DNA of 64,000 nucleotides, from contig NC_043742.1 in assembly GCF_004337985.1 (NCBI RefSeq), positions 7,316,641-7,380,640 on the forward strand, given 5' to 3'. Position numbers and translations under genes: made by a program. The notes beneath the pieces are model-generated. The model ran no database searches and was not told where the DNA came from. It saw nothing but the letters and a program-made list of their open reading frames with translations. How positions within the stretch are numbered: the stretch's first letter is position 1; each line of letters opens with the position of its first letter. The stretch comes from Pyricularia pennisetigena. Lineage: Eukaryota > Ascomycota > Sordariomycetes > Magnaporthales > Pyriculariaceae. Below are positions 42,201-55,300 of this stretch, piece after piece.

Positions 42201-45200
42201 TGGCTAATTACCATTTGTCTATTACCGCCCTTGATTCTACTACAAAGGTACCTGCAGGTGAGGTATGCACTAGCCACGTCAACTGACAGGAACGCTTTCA
42301 ATGTGCCTTGTTGTACCGTACTGTATGTACAATATCAACTAGCCGAAGTGAATTGCTATATGGCAAATTGTATCAATTGATTTTGAAGGAACTATCGCAG
42401 AGACACCAAATCAAACCCGTTGCATAACGCCTCTCATTGGCTAGATGTCCGTCCGAAATGGGGTGGAAAAGAAGAAAAGTTTAAGGGTCCCCCTTCAACC
42501 TGCCTATGAGTTCATTCTGTTTCCTACCAACAATTCCAAAGACCAGGTCTCAAATGTCCGTGTCATCCTTATTTTCCCCATTCACAAATGCAGCCACGGA
42601 CAAACTAGGCGAGAAATGGTAGTGTATGGAATGGGGAGAACAAAATTCAGGGTCCAAGCGGCTCTTCCTTCCCATGTCGCAATAAAGAGATGAGGAAGGG
42701 AAAAAATCGATAAAAATCTGAGCTGGTTTGGCTATTCCCGCGTGATAGATAGTAAGAGGCAAGTGTTGCGTGGATATTAAAAGAGGAACTTCGGGTGTTT
42801 CGTGATGCTGGTTTTTGCTGACCAAATGCAACGCTTCTCCCTCTCAAGGAGGGTCTGCCAAGGAGCAATGCAACCCACACCCCCAGACTCTATTTTCCCA
42901 CTCTCACAGTTAGCCGCAGCCAAAAGAACCCACGTAAATGGCAGGTGGCCAAGCTGGAAGCCTCTGGTAGACTCTGGTACAGTAGAATTTGGCCGTACCT
43001 AGACTCTGATGTCTCATTGGAATTTCCCGCCGCCTAAGCCCGATTGCAGTCCCAGCTTGAGCCTCTGTCACATTCAGACGGTGCTCTTGTCCACCGCTAC
43101 GTAGTAGTAATCTCGGGATACGGCCCAAGCAATAGCTTGACGGTCCGGGCTCGCACTAGCCAGGGCCCGACTCTCGGCTCATTGATTGAATTTAGAACTT
43201 ATCTGGGTGGCTTAGGGCACGGTACCTGCCAGTGAGCTGTCAAAAGCTAGGGAGGTAGTCCAAACTCAGAAGCAATAATATCAATTGACGCACATTTTAC
43301 ATTTTTTTTTTATCCACATCTTCAACAAACGACTTGTGCGTTGGTAGCATTGTCCGTTTGTCGCCAGGTTGTACGCGTTAACAATTGTCCCTGTCAGTTA
43401 TACACAGTAAGCGCAAAGCCACCGACAGGGGTATCTTGCACCTGGTTGAAGCTTGCATTCGATTTGCCACTGTATTGGTGGGCAAGCGACATCAACCAAA
43501 TCCTCCCTGTGGACGCATCCGGCAAAGTATTTTGGCCTCTGGACCCGGGCTGGTCCTAGTAAAAACAGCGAAATATTACCACATAGGTATTTGGGTCTGG
43601 ATCCAGACAGGGCTGGTCCGGCTGCCTATCCAACATCTTCCGGAAAGGCACAAAATTTTCACGTCAGTGCATTCATTACATTCCTGTGCTTGAGCGAAGA
43701 CCATGGAAACTCTCCATGGAATTTTTCGATGATTATTTTTTTTTTTTTTTTTTTCCCCTGGGTCGTTTTACGAGCTTACTTTTTCTTGGTGTTGCTCAGG
43801 AGACTGAGGAATGCAAGTACCTGAGAGAGACCTGAGACATCCGGAAGAAGCAAGAACAATAATTTTAAGAAAATAAGGAAAAAGTACAATGAAGCCGGCT
43901 TGGAAATGGGGTCCACCTCGAATGGCTTGCAAGCCGTTATGCAAACCGCTCGCCTTCAAAGATCGCTGCAGTTGTCAATCAGATCCTGCTGAAGAAGGTT
44001 CGATTATGATGTCAACACAAGGAATCACGGGGGTGTTTTAGTGCTCTACTGTCTCGCCTCGCTGATTTATGTTTCCAAGGCATGGGATGGGATATGGAAA
44101 TGGCGGCTCGGTTTCTACCTGTGGCCATCTTTTAGTGCCGACCCACGATTGGGAGATAATCGGGAATTGCAGCATCGAGAGGCAACTGGGGCTTGATTGG
44201 ATCGACTGTGGTCGGAGATTTGTTTCACGTATTGAGGAAATCTCGATCGATATGGCCATCAAATACAGTAGGGGAAAAACACATACAGCAAAAAAGCATT
44301 ATCACTGGAGAACTTGGGTCGTTCGGTGGCAGTCAATTACTAAAAGCAAGGAACGCGTAAGGTACAGGCAAGGCTTGTCGATGTTGCTTTGTACATGTTG
44401 ATCAACAACAACAGACAAACCGGCAATCCTGAATCAAACAGTCCAATCATCTGCAAACTACCAACTTTGTCCTACATGTAAGGTACCCAACAAGGCAGGT
44501 ACAGGTAGGTGCCTGCACCGAAGAAGCTACCTAGAGTTAATTAAGACAGGAATAGACACTATTCATCGGTTGCCCCTCTAGCAATTCGACTTTAGCCGCC
44601 TTTTCGATCCGGATCGCTCAGTGACCCGAATTGCCGTTGTCCTGCATAGCTCCATATCCCCTCCTCATTGGCCGACGTCATGATCTCCAACATCAGAAGA
44701 CTATTGTTCCTGTTACCAACCCCATCGAATTCCTTGCACATGGGATTGGTTGGATCCCGAAATCAGGATGGCCGTCAAAAGTGGCCTCTTACTGCCGACC
44801 GACTTTTTGTCTTTGTTTACAATCTATCCCCTTCGGTCCTGTCACATCAACAATCGGACGAACCCTCTCCAAGCCACCCTCCAAGCCAGAGTTCGCCTTC
44901 CCCCGCGTCTAGGTCTTTTCGGGTCAGTCAGCTCGAACGGATCGGCTTCTCAGCTCTCTAAGCCTTCCTTGGTTTTGGTTTTTTTTTTTAGGATCTGCTC
45001 TCCTCCCTCCTTTCCCACCCCGCTCCTCGAAACAGTTCGGCGTAGTACCCATGAGACTGGGCGGTCCACAAGCGCCCAGGGCCCTGTCTTTGCCTGTCAC
45101 CAATGGGCTTGCCTGCAGAAGTCCCTAGGTCAAGCGATGGCTTCGCTTCGCGTATTATCTAAGTTGCAGCCAGCTGATTTGATGGATGGGATGGGATGGA

Positions 45201-47523
45201 ACCATTGATAACTTCGCCACGGTTACGCCTGGGCTTGTTCTCAAAGCGGACTGGCGAGAAGCTGCTAAAACCTGACTCGATCAGTAGGAGATGCTACTGA
45301 AGCTGCCTCTCTTTTGTTCTGCGTTCACCCCTCAGCTTGATCGGCCACTCCTAAATGGCTGGCTAAAGCCGCTGTCAACCTACCTACCTTGTCAATGCCA
45401 CACACACCGTTGATGTTGCTATTATTATTCTCACCTATTCGCTGTCAGTTGACTTTTTTTTAAACATTTCTTTTGCATCGCTACAGAAGGCGCTGTGGAT
45501 ATACGATTGCTTTCATTACGTAGGTTTTTCTTTTTCTTGCATGAGACTATCCTCCTCGTTTCGTCGTACTGTGAGTCTTTTATGCATCTTGTCCCCCTCC
45601 AAAGTAAACAAACGAACAAAGAAAACAAAGAAAAAAAAAAAATGACGCGTTTTGTGAACAAAACAAAACAAAGGAGCTACCCCGCATCTTGGGGCGCCTC
45701 CACAGTCGCGATGTCACCTGATTTCATACAAATTTTTTTTCCCAAGGTCTGCCAATTGGCGGTCGAGGGAGATTGAGGAGCCAGAATGGGAACGAACCAA
45801 AAGGATAGCCAGAACCTTGGACGGCGGGTAGCATTAACATAGTGACGCACATTTTTGGGCTCCAAGTTCGCAACAAGGCCCTGCCGAGGCCAGGGCAGAC
45901 AGGTTCGAAGGTTGACAGTTCCTCGAAAGCTCCCCTGTTCTTTTTTTTAGGCAGTGCCGTATTGAAACAACAGATGGAGCCAGCATGGGCCAAAGAGACA
46001 TGTCTCGATTGCTTGCTATAATTTTGCTACCAGTGGTAGAACTACAGCAAGGTACACGAACTACCTACCGTTAGTCGTAAATGGCAAACCACAAGGTACC
46101 GACAATTTAGTATGATAGTGTCTCGTCCTCCCTTGATCCGGCGTCGAGCTTGAATCCCGCGAATGGCCCGCACCGTACAAGAAAGAAGGTGCAAAATTGT
46201 GCAACCGCGTCTAGCGAGCAGGTCGCGACTATGTCAAGTTTCACGCCACAACACGGGCTACACACTACGGGCACGCACAAGTACACAAAACGAATGTGCA
46301 TTGTGCTCTCCGCGCCCTGGCAAACTCGCGTGACCACAAATAGCCGAGCAAACCAGGCACTACTATAGAACGAACAAGCCCGCCCGCACGTCAAGTTCAA
46401 CCCGCGCCCTAAAAAGCCCGCGATCGGGGTCGACCGTTGGGCTGTCAGACTAAACAATCAAGCAAGCTCGGTCGCGCACGGCTGTGCAGGTAGCTGGTAG
46501 GCTAACCTTGGCCCTTTTCTTGTTTGTACAACCTCATCACAGACCTTGTGCTCGTCCCGAGGTCGAGTTTGAGGCGAGGACGTGTCGGGCAAAAACAAAC
46601 CCCCACGTGCGTTGGTTGTAGCTGTGCGTCAGGCCCTTGTTCCCCCGCTGTGGCCTTTCCAAAGTTGCAAAGCTCCGTGGCCGGGGGTCGGGTCGCGTTT
46701 GACAATCTGATGTGAGATCCGCGATTAGACAACTTGCCAAGGTCCAAGAGCAGGCCCTACGCGATTATGGAAGCCCTCTGGTAGACGATGATCAGCCCTT
46801 CAAAAGAAAACCTCAATCAAACGTTTGGCGTTGCTCATCGGATGTTTTGCGCGTATTGAGAATACCTAACCTGCCTAGGTAGACGAATAGACGAACAACC
46901 ATCGGCTTGATCTGATCCAAGGGCAATAATCTCAACACAATAGCACTTGGCACAATTACTACACCTTATCAGGCACTAAAGCCATCACAGTATTAAGGAC
47001 ATGTACGTTCAATCATTGCGACCCTTCCCACCTGCCCTAGAGCAGGGAAGCGCCGCACCCAAGATTGTTCGCATTATTTTTCTCTCCGTTCTCTTCGAGT
47101 GTGATTTCGATTCTCCTGGGCACAGCACGAATGCGCGCCTCGAATCAAAAATATCAAACCTCGAATGGACGTGATTTATTTGCGTTGTTCATGAGGAGAG
47201 AAGGAGAGAGAAAGTCCAAGCTACAGTTCTCGCGCGCAAGAATTTTATGGTGCGGAGAGGGTCAAAATTCCATGCCTGAGAGTTCAGGCAAATGTTTAAG
47301 CTTTTGCAAGCTACCCTACCACGTTATCTGGTCCCTGAAAATGGTCTCGTCTGATGGTTCCACCCGGATTCACGTGTCCGCCTTGTCCCGCAATTGGCAG
47401 AACGAAGTCCCGACGTCACCCGCTGAAGATTACCGGCTTTTGAATGCCGTCCAGTACCGAAAGTCCAAGCCATTGTCCGTTATCATTGCACATTAAACAC
47501 ATGAAGCAGCAAATCAATCCGCC
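39286..47523. other. 8.2-kb block without a supported gene
   Basis: All open frames here are short and their translations look random on both strands. Joining neighbouring frames over GT...AG pairs gave nothing convincing. Notable contents are a (GCT)7 repeat (39818-39839), a T18 run near 41412-41429, a T run near 43736-43754, many GGTAC/CTACCT words, and long pyrimidine stretches around 45430-45620. The first kilobase is presumably the CDC25 promoter and leader. The rest may contain a long non-coding RNA, a rapidly diverged gene or old repeats, which I cannot separate by eye. Confidence 0.5.
39818..39839. repeat. (GCT)7 trinucleotide repeat
   Basis: Seven GCT units about 530 bp upstream of the CDC25 start codon, in its promoter or leader. 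Confidence 0.9.
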
Positions 47524-48471
47524 ATGAACAACCTGCAAACACTCCCGCGATTCCTTCTCCCCCGCCTGAGCTGGCAGACTCCAGCCGCCGCAGCAAGCGA
47601 TTGTACACTCCGCCCGGCGAGCCTCCTGCTGTGGGCCTCGAAAAGGCCTCATATCCATGAGCGGCGGGAACAGCAGTCTTGGGCAGGCCCTAAACGACTC
47701 CTCCACACCCACAATGAAGGGCAAAGGGCGCATGCCATTGGGCTCGAGGGCCGTCGATTGGGGAGCAAACCCACGGTTTCACCCAAGCCCAGAATTCCCA
47801 GCAGCAGGAGGGCATTTCACGCCTCGCCGCCCCGCCGGAAGGATCATCACTTTGATACCCTCAAGCTTGTACAGCGGCTGCAGAGCGAGGGTTTCACCGA
47901 AGCCCAGGCAGAGGCCATGATGAAGATCCTGAACGATGTGATCGAGGAGAGGTACGCTCGCTCCCCCTTATAATGGACCGGGCGTTGGTTTCCCAGCGTG
48001 GCGTCTAGCTAACACGGGAAGGATTTTATTACCTGACTCAGCATACAAAACCTCACCCGCACAATGGTCCCGCGTGAAGACGCGGCCAAGGCCACGTACA
48101 CGCAAAAAGTCGACTTTGCCAAGCTCCGCAGCGAGCTCCTGTCGACCGACAACACCGAGACCAACACTACGCGCGCCACGCACGAGCGTCTCACCAACGA
48201 CATTGCCAAGCTCAGCAGCCGGCTGCGCGACGAGATTGGCCGCACCCAGGCCAGCGTTCGCCTGGACCTGAACCTGGAGAAGGGCCGCATCCGCGAGGAG
48301 GCCGTGTCGCAGGAGCTCAAGATCAAGGAGACCGAGACCAAGATCGAGCAGGAGGCCGCCGCCTTGAGGCAGCAGCTCGAGCAAGTCAAGTTCCAGACCT
48401 TGCAGTGGCTCATGGGGCTGTGTACCGGTTTCGCCGCTCTCATGTTGGGTTTGTGGCGTTTGTTGATGTGA
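47524..48471 (+). CDS. Mitochondrial DUF1640 coiled-coil protein (MCUR1/CCDC90-like, yeast Fmp32 type)
   Basis: Two exons (47524-47951, 48042-48471) give 285 residues. The intron has donor GTACGC, acceptor CTCAG and splits a Ser codon. The first 100 residues are Arg/Ser/Ala/Leu-rich presequence and linker; the conserved start of the family domain is FDTLKLVQRLQSEGFTEAQAEAMMKILNDVIEE. Exon 2 continues with LRSELLSTDNTE and a long charged coiled coil (about residues 180-260), then a C-terminal membrane segment LMGLCTGFAALMLGLWRLL. This domain order is that of inner-membrane MCUR1/CCDC90B proteins, linked to calcium uniporter and proline/cytochrome-oxidase function in other organisms. The specific role in fungi is uncertain. 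Confidence 0.88.
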
Positions 48472-49347
48472 GAGGGTGATGCAGGACATTGCACTTTTCT
48501 ATATTTGTTTTTTTGTTCGCATATCGCAATTGGTACATAGAGTATATAGAGATATAGCTTTTTTTTCTTTTCTTTTCTTCTTTGTCTGTGGCATGAGATG
48601 GTGGGATTTGCTTACAGCTCTCCACGGTCAGTAGACGACTTGCTTCAACATAGTCGTCTCGGCATTAAATAAATTTCATTTGTTGATCCTGCTACTGTTA
48701 GTGAGCCTTGATTGGCCCTCTGAAGCTATGTACTATTGGGATGTATTATGAATAGTTGATGAGTGGGCACAAAGAAAGGCGAAATTACGTAAAAAATCAT
48801 CCGAAGTTTGTTTTTTAATCTTTTAACCAATAACCACTATATTCTACCCTACCCGAGCTCATCTTGATTGTCTGCTTGCTGATATCTTCATACTAAAAAA
48901 AAATGGCAGTAATCTGACTTGCCCATGTGTAACTATTAACAAAGCATACACCATGGATCTGACTATATAGGCGGAATATGAAATTTGCAGGCCCCATATC
49001 AAGCAAATTCATTAGTTGACAACCATATTTGCCCGCACAATTGGCACCCGCATCAGGTATATGTATCTTTATGATGAATGGCCCCAAAAGCGACTGTCAC
49101 TACTTGACTTGCCTGCCGATAAGTGATCCCTTTATTTAGCAAGACGAATGCACTTCATCCATGAGCATGCAGGCACACATGTGCGAAAACTGGTGCGTAT
49201 GAAATATTTATGCATTGAAAATATATAATTATATACGATATTCTTTTCTTTTCGCCAAAGAGAGTTTTAGACTCAACCAAGCCATTTCAACCCCAACAGT
49301 GAACACCAAAACACCGATTTCCCAATGCCTGCCCTCAAAACAACTCT
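48472..49347. other. Convergent intergenic region
   Basis: AT-rich DNA between the DUF1640 gene and UTP20; both 3' UTRs expected. No gene recognised. Confidence 0.6.
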
Positions 49348-52300
49348 TTACACTGCCTGCCTCAAAGCTCTGTGCTCCTGCCCCTTGGCCTTTCTCCTCT
49401 CCTTCTTCTTCTCAAACTTCTTCCTCTTCTCCGCGTGGTACTTGTCTCTGTTGGTAACCGCCTCGATCTTCCTCTTCTTGCCTCTCTCTTCCCTCTTCTG
49501 CTTGACCTCCTCTCCAACGTCCAACAACGCCCTGGTATAAGACGCCGTCCCGAACTTGTCCTGGAGCGTCTCCATGATCGCGTGCGCCTTGCCCTTGAGC
49601 GCTTCGTACTTTTCGCTAAAGTCGGGATCTGGAGACCAGGGCACCGGGATGGACGTGTCGGTCAGGTTGCGCAGCGGGTGGAGGATTGTTCGCAGGTGTG
49701 GCTGCATCGTTGCCGCGGGCGCCTGGGAGCAGTACACAGTCATGACGTCCATGGCGGCTAGTTTAGGGATGAGCTCCGCGGTCCGCGGCCTGGCTTCCCT
49801 GCGTACGATGGCTGCTAGCCTTCCGAAGATGCTCGTTTCGGAGCTAGCCTTGGTTTCCTCGTCCGCGTCATCAGACTCAGATGCTGATTCTTCGTCTGTC
49901 GCCATTTCAAATTTGATGGTCTTGCCCAAGAACATGAGAATGCGAGAAACCTCGTCGGCCAAAGGCTCACTGACACCCTCAGATAGTAAAACTTTCAGGT
50001 TCAACTGGATCAGCTCCAAGATGTCGTCCTTCTCAAGTTCAAGACCATAGGATCCATGCATTCCATCGCTCTTGGCAAAGTCGGCCAAGTATGAGCTCAG
50101 GAGTCTCACAGCCAAAAGCTTGACCGTAGGGTCGGTATGTGAAAGACAAGATTTGACTCTCTCCCAAAGCTCAGTGAGGCTGGGAACGAAAACCCTCGAC
50201 GGGTCTTTGTCCACCAACTTCTGCATGACCCTCAAAGATGTCTGAGCAAGATCCGTATCGTCAAACGGGTCGGCAAGAGCCCCTGAAATCTTGCCAGTAA
50301 GCAGGTCAAAGTCCTTGTTGTCCTTGTTGCTAGACTCTCTAGTCTCGAAGTAATATCCGAAAGCCTGAATGCCCAGTCCAACAACAGCTGGTTGGCTCTC
50401 TTTGCCCAGCCAGTCCCGCATGTGCACCAAGAATGCCTGCGTTGCCGTTTTGTTCGAGCGTCGAAGGATTTCTTTGACCAGCTCACCCGCAGCGAGTGTG
50501 CACTTTTCACTATCATCATTGGCGAGAACGAGCACCAACTTGTGGAAGAAGAAGGTGCATATCTCTTGTACGAAATCGTCTGCAGTTTTGATGAGTAGCA
50601 GGTGAATGACCTCCATGACGGAGAGACGACCACCTTCGCGGTCGTAGTCGAGGTTTGACCGGAGGAACTTGAGCTGCTTCTGCCATCTTGCTTTCTTCTG
50701 GGGATACTCACGAAGGAATTGGAAGTAGGCACCCCGCGCGAGATCTCTAGTGTCCTTGTCGTCGTTGGTGATCATAACAGTCCCGACGTAGTCGAGTGTG
50801 TCATAGACAGCAGCAGTTTCGATCTTGCGGTCAAGCACAGACCTGAGGAAGTTAAAGGTAACGTGTCGGTGTAGCGGCTCTGTGAGATCGTCCTTGATCC
50901 TGCCAATGATCATATCAATGTCCTTGTCTTTGACGACAACCTCTCGCCTGTCCCGAAGAATGACGGATATCAACTTCAAAGCAGCCTGTGCAAGCTCCGT
51001 AGTGGAGGATGCCGACGAGTTGATGGACCTCAGTGCGTCCTTCAGGGCCATTTCGTACAGAAGCTTTGAGTCGTTGTTCTTGAACGGTACCTTTACGAGC
51101 ACAACAAGAAGCTTGAAGGCCGCAATCTTAACCTCCTCTCCATCGTCACGGACAGCATTGCCCAGATGGGGGATGAAGCCACTGATGTTGCTCGCAGTCC
51201 GAAGGCTATCGTGCTTCCTCATAAGAGATCGAAGGACATCAAATGCAAACTTTTTGAGCTTGTAGGTATGCTTGGTCGTGGTGCCACGGTCGTTCTTCTT
51301 GGCTCCCTTTTGGATGAGGTACCGCTTGAGCTTCGGGTCAAGAGTTTTCACGGCCTCGGGCTTCTCACTGTTGATGACCTCCTGAATAACTTCATAACAA
51401 AATACCAGAGTGTCTCGGCTCTCTGCCGCCGGGTTCTGCAGAAGACCCGCCGTGATCCGGGCGAGAAGCTCATCGATTTTCCTGACCATTTTGATATTGA
51501 GCTTCTCCATCAGCAAGTCCTTGAGTGGCTGCACAAGATTGATGAGGCGGCTGATGGACGCGTTCTTGGCAATCAGCTCCATCGAGTCTTGGCTCTTGCT
51601 GCTCTTGATCTCCTTCATCTTACTGGTGTACTCTTCAGCCTCCTTTTCCTGACCGGTGATACCAAAGGTGTCGTCCATGATGACCGATACGATCTCACTG
51701 ACACAGTAATCTAGGTCTCCCTGCTCAAATTCGGGGATGACAGCAAGGAGTAAGGAGTGTACCGTGTAGGACAGAACATGCAGTTGGTAGCCTCGGGTGA
51801 GAGCGCCACGAAGCTCCTTGAGAATGAAACCAAAGCAAGACGGACCGAGAATGACGGCAATCTTGACGAGGGTCTTTCGGGCCATCTCCCTAGAGTCCCA
51901 GGCCTTACTGCGCAGGATATGGCAGATGTCTGTGAGAACCCCAGGTAGCTTGAGGTCACGAGCACTCTGGGGTAACAAATTCAGAAGCTTGACAACAATG
52001 ATGCCCACTGGCACACGGGAGCTGACAGTGGTCTCATCCTTTTCGTGAAGGTGATCGAGCAGAGTCGTCAACAAGCTTCCCGACACCTCCTCGGTAAACT
52101 TTTCTTGGCTGGGAAGCTTCTTTGCTAGTGCCAGCGTCTTCTGCGACGTTGCATCATTGCTATCGATGTCCATAGAAGTGTTGTAGGCCTGATTGGCAGC
52201 CAACTCGAGCGTCTCGACAATCTTGTCCAAGAGGCGGACCACTTGCTTGTGCAAGTCAGGTTTAGACTTGATGTAAGATACATATCGGCGGAGCAATGCG

Positions 52301-55300
52301 CGGTATTGCGACCACTCGAGAGAGCCAGCCAAGCTTGCAATCGTGTTGGTAGCTTGTGCTCCAAGTCCTTGATCATCGCTTCCGTTCTCACGACCAAAGA
52401 TGAAATGTTCAAGCAGAGGAATGAAGAACTTGCCAACGTTTCTACTGCTGAGCCCGGCTCGCTCATTGACACCCTGCAGGACTTGCAAAGCCTGTATCTG
52501 CCTGGATACAGCTGGTGTGAGGATGTTGTAGAAAAAGTCTTGATCCCTTTTCTTAGTTTGACCTTCGTCCTCCATGTTCATATCGGCTTCAACCGCCTCC
52601 GGCACCAAGAGCGCCAGATCTTTAACCGGCTCCCAGCACGACAGGTGCGTAGCAAGAAAGCCAAATACGCGGAGGAACTCCCTGCGTACGGGCTCGGATT
52701 CTTCTCTAGCGCCCGAATAAATCGCAGGCAGAAGGTTTCGGTCTAGTATGCTCGTGTATTGCTTGCGTAATGATGGTTCGTCCCAAGCCGCCGAGGTTGC
52801 TTCGATAAACTTGCAGATGCCATCCGCCGCATTCTGTGCCAGGATTGCATGCTCCTCATCATGGTGGATGTAGTGTATAAAGTTGTGAAGCAATGGCAAC
52901 CACTGCTCGACAGTAAAGGCCACATCCCTTGGACTGCAGGTGGCCCGGAACGCGGCTAGTCGTTGGTCGTAATCGGGTTCATCAAGACGATTCTCAACAA
53001 ATGAGTTTAGCTGGGACGACAAGTTTGCAACCTCCTGAATTGCTGGTTGTTGCGTCGCAAAGACCAGCATCAGCCTGGAAAGTGCCTGGCGGTTTTGACG
53101 GTCCTTGAAGAAACTGAACAGAGAGCATATGGTTTGGTACAGATCACGCCGCAGCTTATCGTCATCTTGTAAGTTTTCCAGTACAACGAAACGTTCCAAG
53201 ATAAGCAGAATGGAGCCCTTGACCTTGGGGTTCACGGCGCGCGCCGGCTGGTTGAGCAAAAATGTTGAGATTTGTACAAGGTTGTGAACGTTCTTGGAGT
53301 TCTCGACCAAGGGGGCCAACTCAACGACTGTTTCAACGGCTGCCTCAAGGAGATGCCTGCCAATAGGAGCGAGAACCAAGGTGGTCTCGTCACCCGCATC
53401 CTCGACAATATCTTCCCCTGCTGCTTGATCGTCCTTTGGATCTTCAGTCTTGTCTATCAAGTTCTCCTTGGATTGACCGTTCTTGGTCTTTTCCTTGATG
53501 ACAAGGTTACCGATGGTGCCTAGAACCAAGTCTAAGTTGGGACGGAGAATCTCCTCAAGAATAAGCTCATTGAATTCAGACTCAGCCTCGGGCGCCAAGG
53601 CAAGCCTGATTAGGTTGCGCACGATTCCCAACGCAAATATCTTGACCTCGTCTTTGGTATGTGCCACTGAGATACAGCTGATGACCGTTGGAATGATTCG
53701 TTGGTCATGTGATAGCGCTAGGGCACAACGTGGCATGAGAGACCACGTTTCCAGCAGTCTTAGGGTCCATGAGACACCCTGCGTTGTCTCAGAGGATAAT
53801 GTTTCAAGCTGCGGGCTGACAACTTCGGAAATAATAACGGGAAGGTAAGGAGTCCAGTCGAATCCGGCAGCATTAACAAGAAGGGCGCAAAGACACTTCA
53901 GGGCTGCAGTCCGGGCTGCTCTAAGCAAAGATGTTTCGCTTGAGCTGGCTTCTTCATCTTCCTCGTCAGAGCTCTGGTGGTCCTCCTCGTCCTCCCCAGC
54001 ATCTTGCTGTTTCTTGTCCTTGTCCGTGCGCAGGCGGCGGCACGCTGGTATCAGACAGTAGAGCACTGCATTTACCAGCGGACCCATGTATAATGTGGCG
54101 TTGGAGCCAAGCTCGGTAATAATTGTGTCCAACATTCTCAGTAAACCAACCTGCTTTCGCGCTGGAACAAGGCTGCTAGAGACAATCTTTCGGTCGACGC
54201 CGGTGCCGTCAAGCACCTGCACATCATGAATGGGTCCCAAGGCGATCTCCAAGAAACGGCCAATGTCCTCGACATCGAGGCTGCGAATGATAGCGTTGCG
54301 GGTCCCCTGAACACCGGCCCGACCACTAGCAGCTCCTTTTTTCGAGATTGCTCTTCCGTAAAGAAGCCTGAGGAGGACTGGCATAAGCTCTGGTCTGTCC
54401 TCATCACGAATCTTTTTGTCACCTTGGAACAGAAGTGTGAGCTCGTTTCGCATTCTTGACTCCTCAAGTAACGCCTCCAAGTTTTCCTGATAACGCTTCA
54501 CTCCATCTTGTTTCCAAGCAAGAATAGCCTTGAGCGCCAGCTTTTGTAGGTCGAGATCACCATTTGACATGAGATCAAGCATCACTTTGTAAACCTGCTC
54601 ATGCTGGTAGAGTACCTTGGAGTTTTGGAATAGTGCAAAAACACCTATCAGTGCTTTGCGGTCGGCCAGGTTCCAGCTTTCGTCGGCATTCCCCTTTTGC
54701 TCCTCATCAGACTCGTCGGTCTCCACCTTGCCAGTATTATTCCAACTGAAAAGATGAGGTACCAGCTTTCGCGATCTTCGTTCAGCCACTGATGGGATCG
54801 CCGTGAGGACCTTGAGTGCTTTACTCCGAGCCGTTTGTGACATGTTTGGAACAACAGTCTGCGCCTGTTCGAACTCGCTGAGCATGACGTCGAAAATCTC
54901 ATCCACTACCTTCTTTGTCATTTCAGAAGTCTCGTGGAGACTGCCAAGATTCGTACACTCGAAATCAGTCGACCGACGGTGGGTTGATTGAATTGTAGGT
55001 TTCGGGGGGCCGCTCCATCGTTGTGATGGAACCTCGAGCCACTCAAATGCAAGTGATGCCACTATCTCTTCACCATCCTTGGAGTCCGTAATGTCCTTCA
55101 GGGCCTCCACGGCATCGTCCCATACAGGAGTGAGGCGCACTGTCATCATGCCAAACATGAATGTTGGCACTGCTTTCCGCAACCAGGAGCTTTGATCCAT
55201 ACTAGCATATATCTTGCCGAGCTTGCGAAGATACACGGATATTGTCCTCATGTTTGCAAGATCCAACGGTGTCTCTTCGACCTGAAGCATAATCGCTAGG

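Noticed and set aside
44000..44010. GGTTCGATT, a possible tRNA B-box
   Set aside because: No A-box or cloverleaf at the required distance.
47968..48494. Two minus-strand frames (about 170 codons) over the DUF1640 gene
   Set aside because: Opposite-strand shadows of a coiled-coil coding exon; the plus frame has the family domain and a membrane segment.
51166..51714. Plus-strand frames within UTP20 (up to 182 codons)
   Set aside because: Antisense shadows of a continuous 2,216-codon exon.
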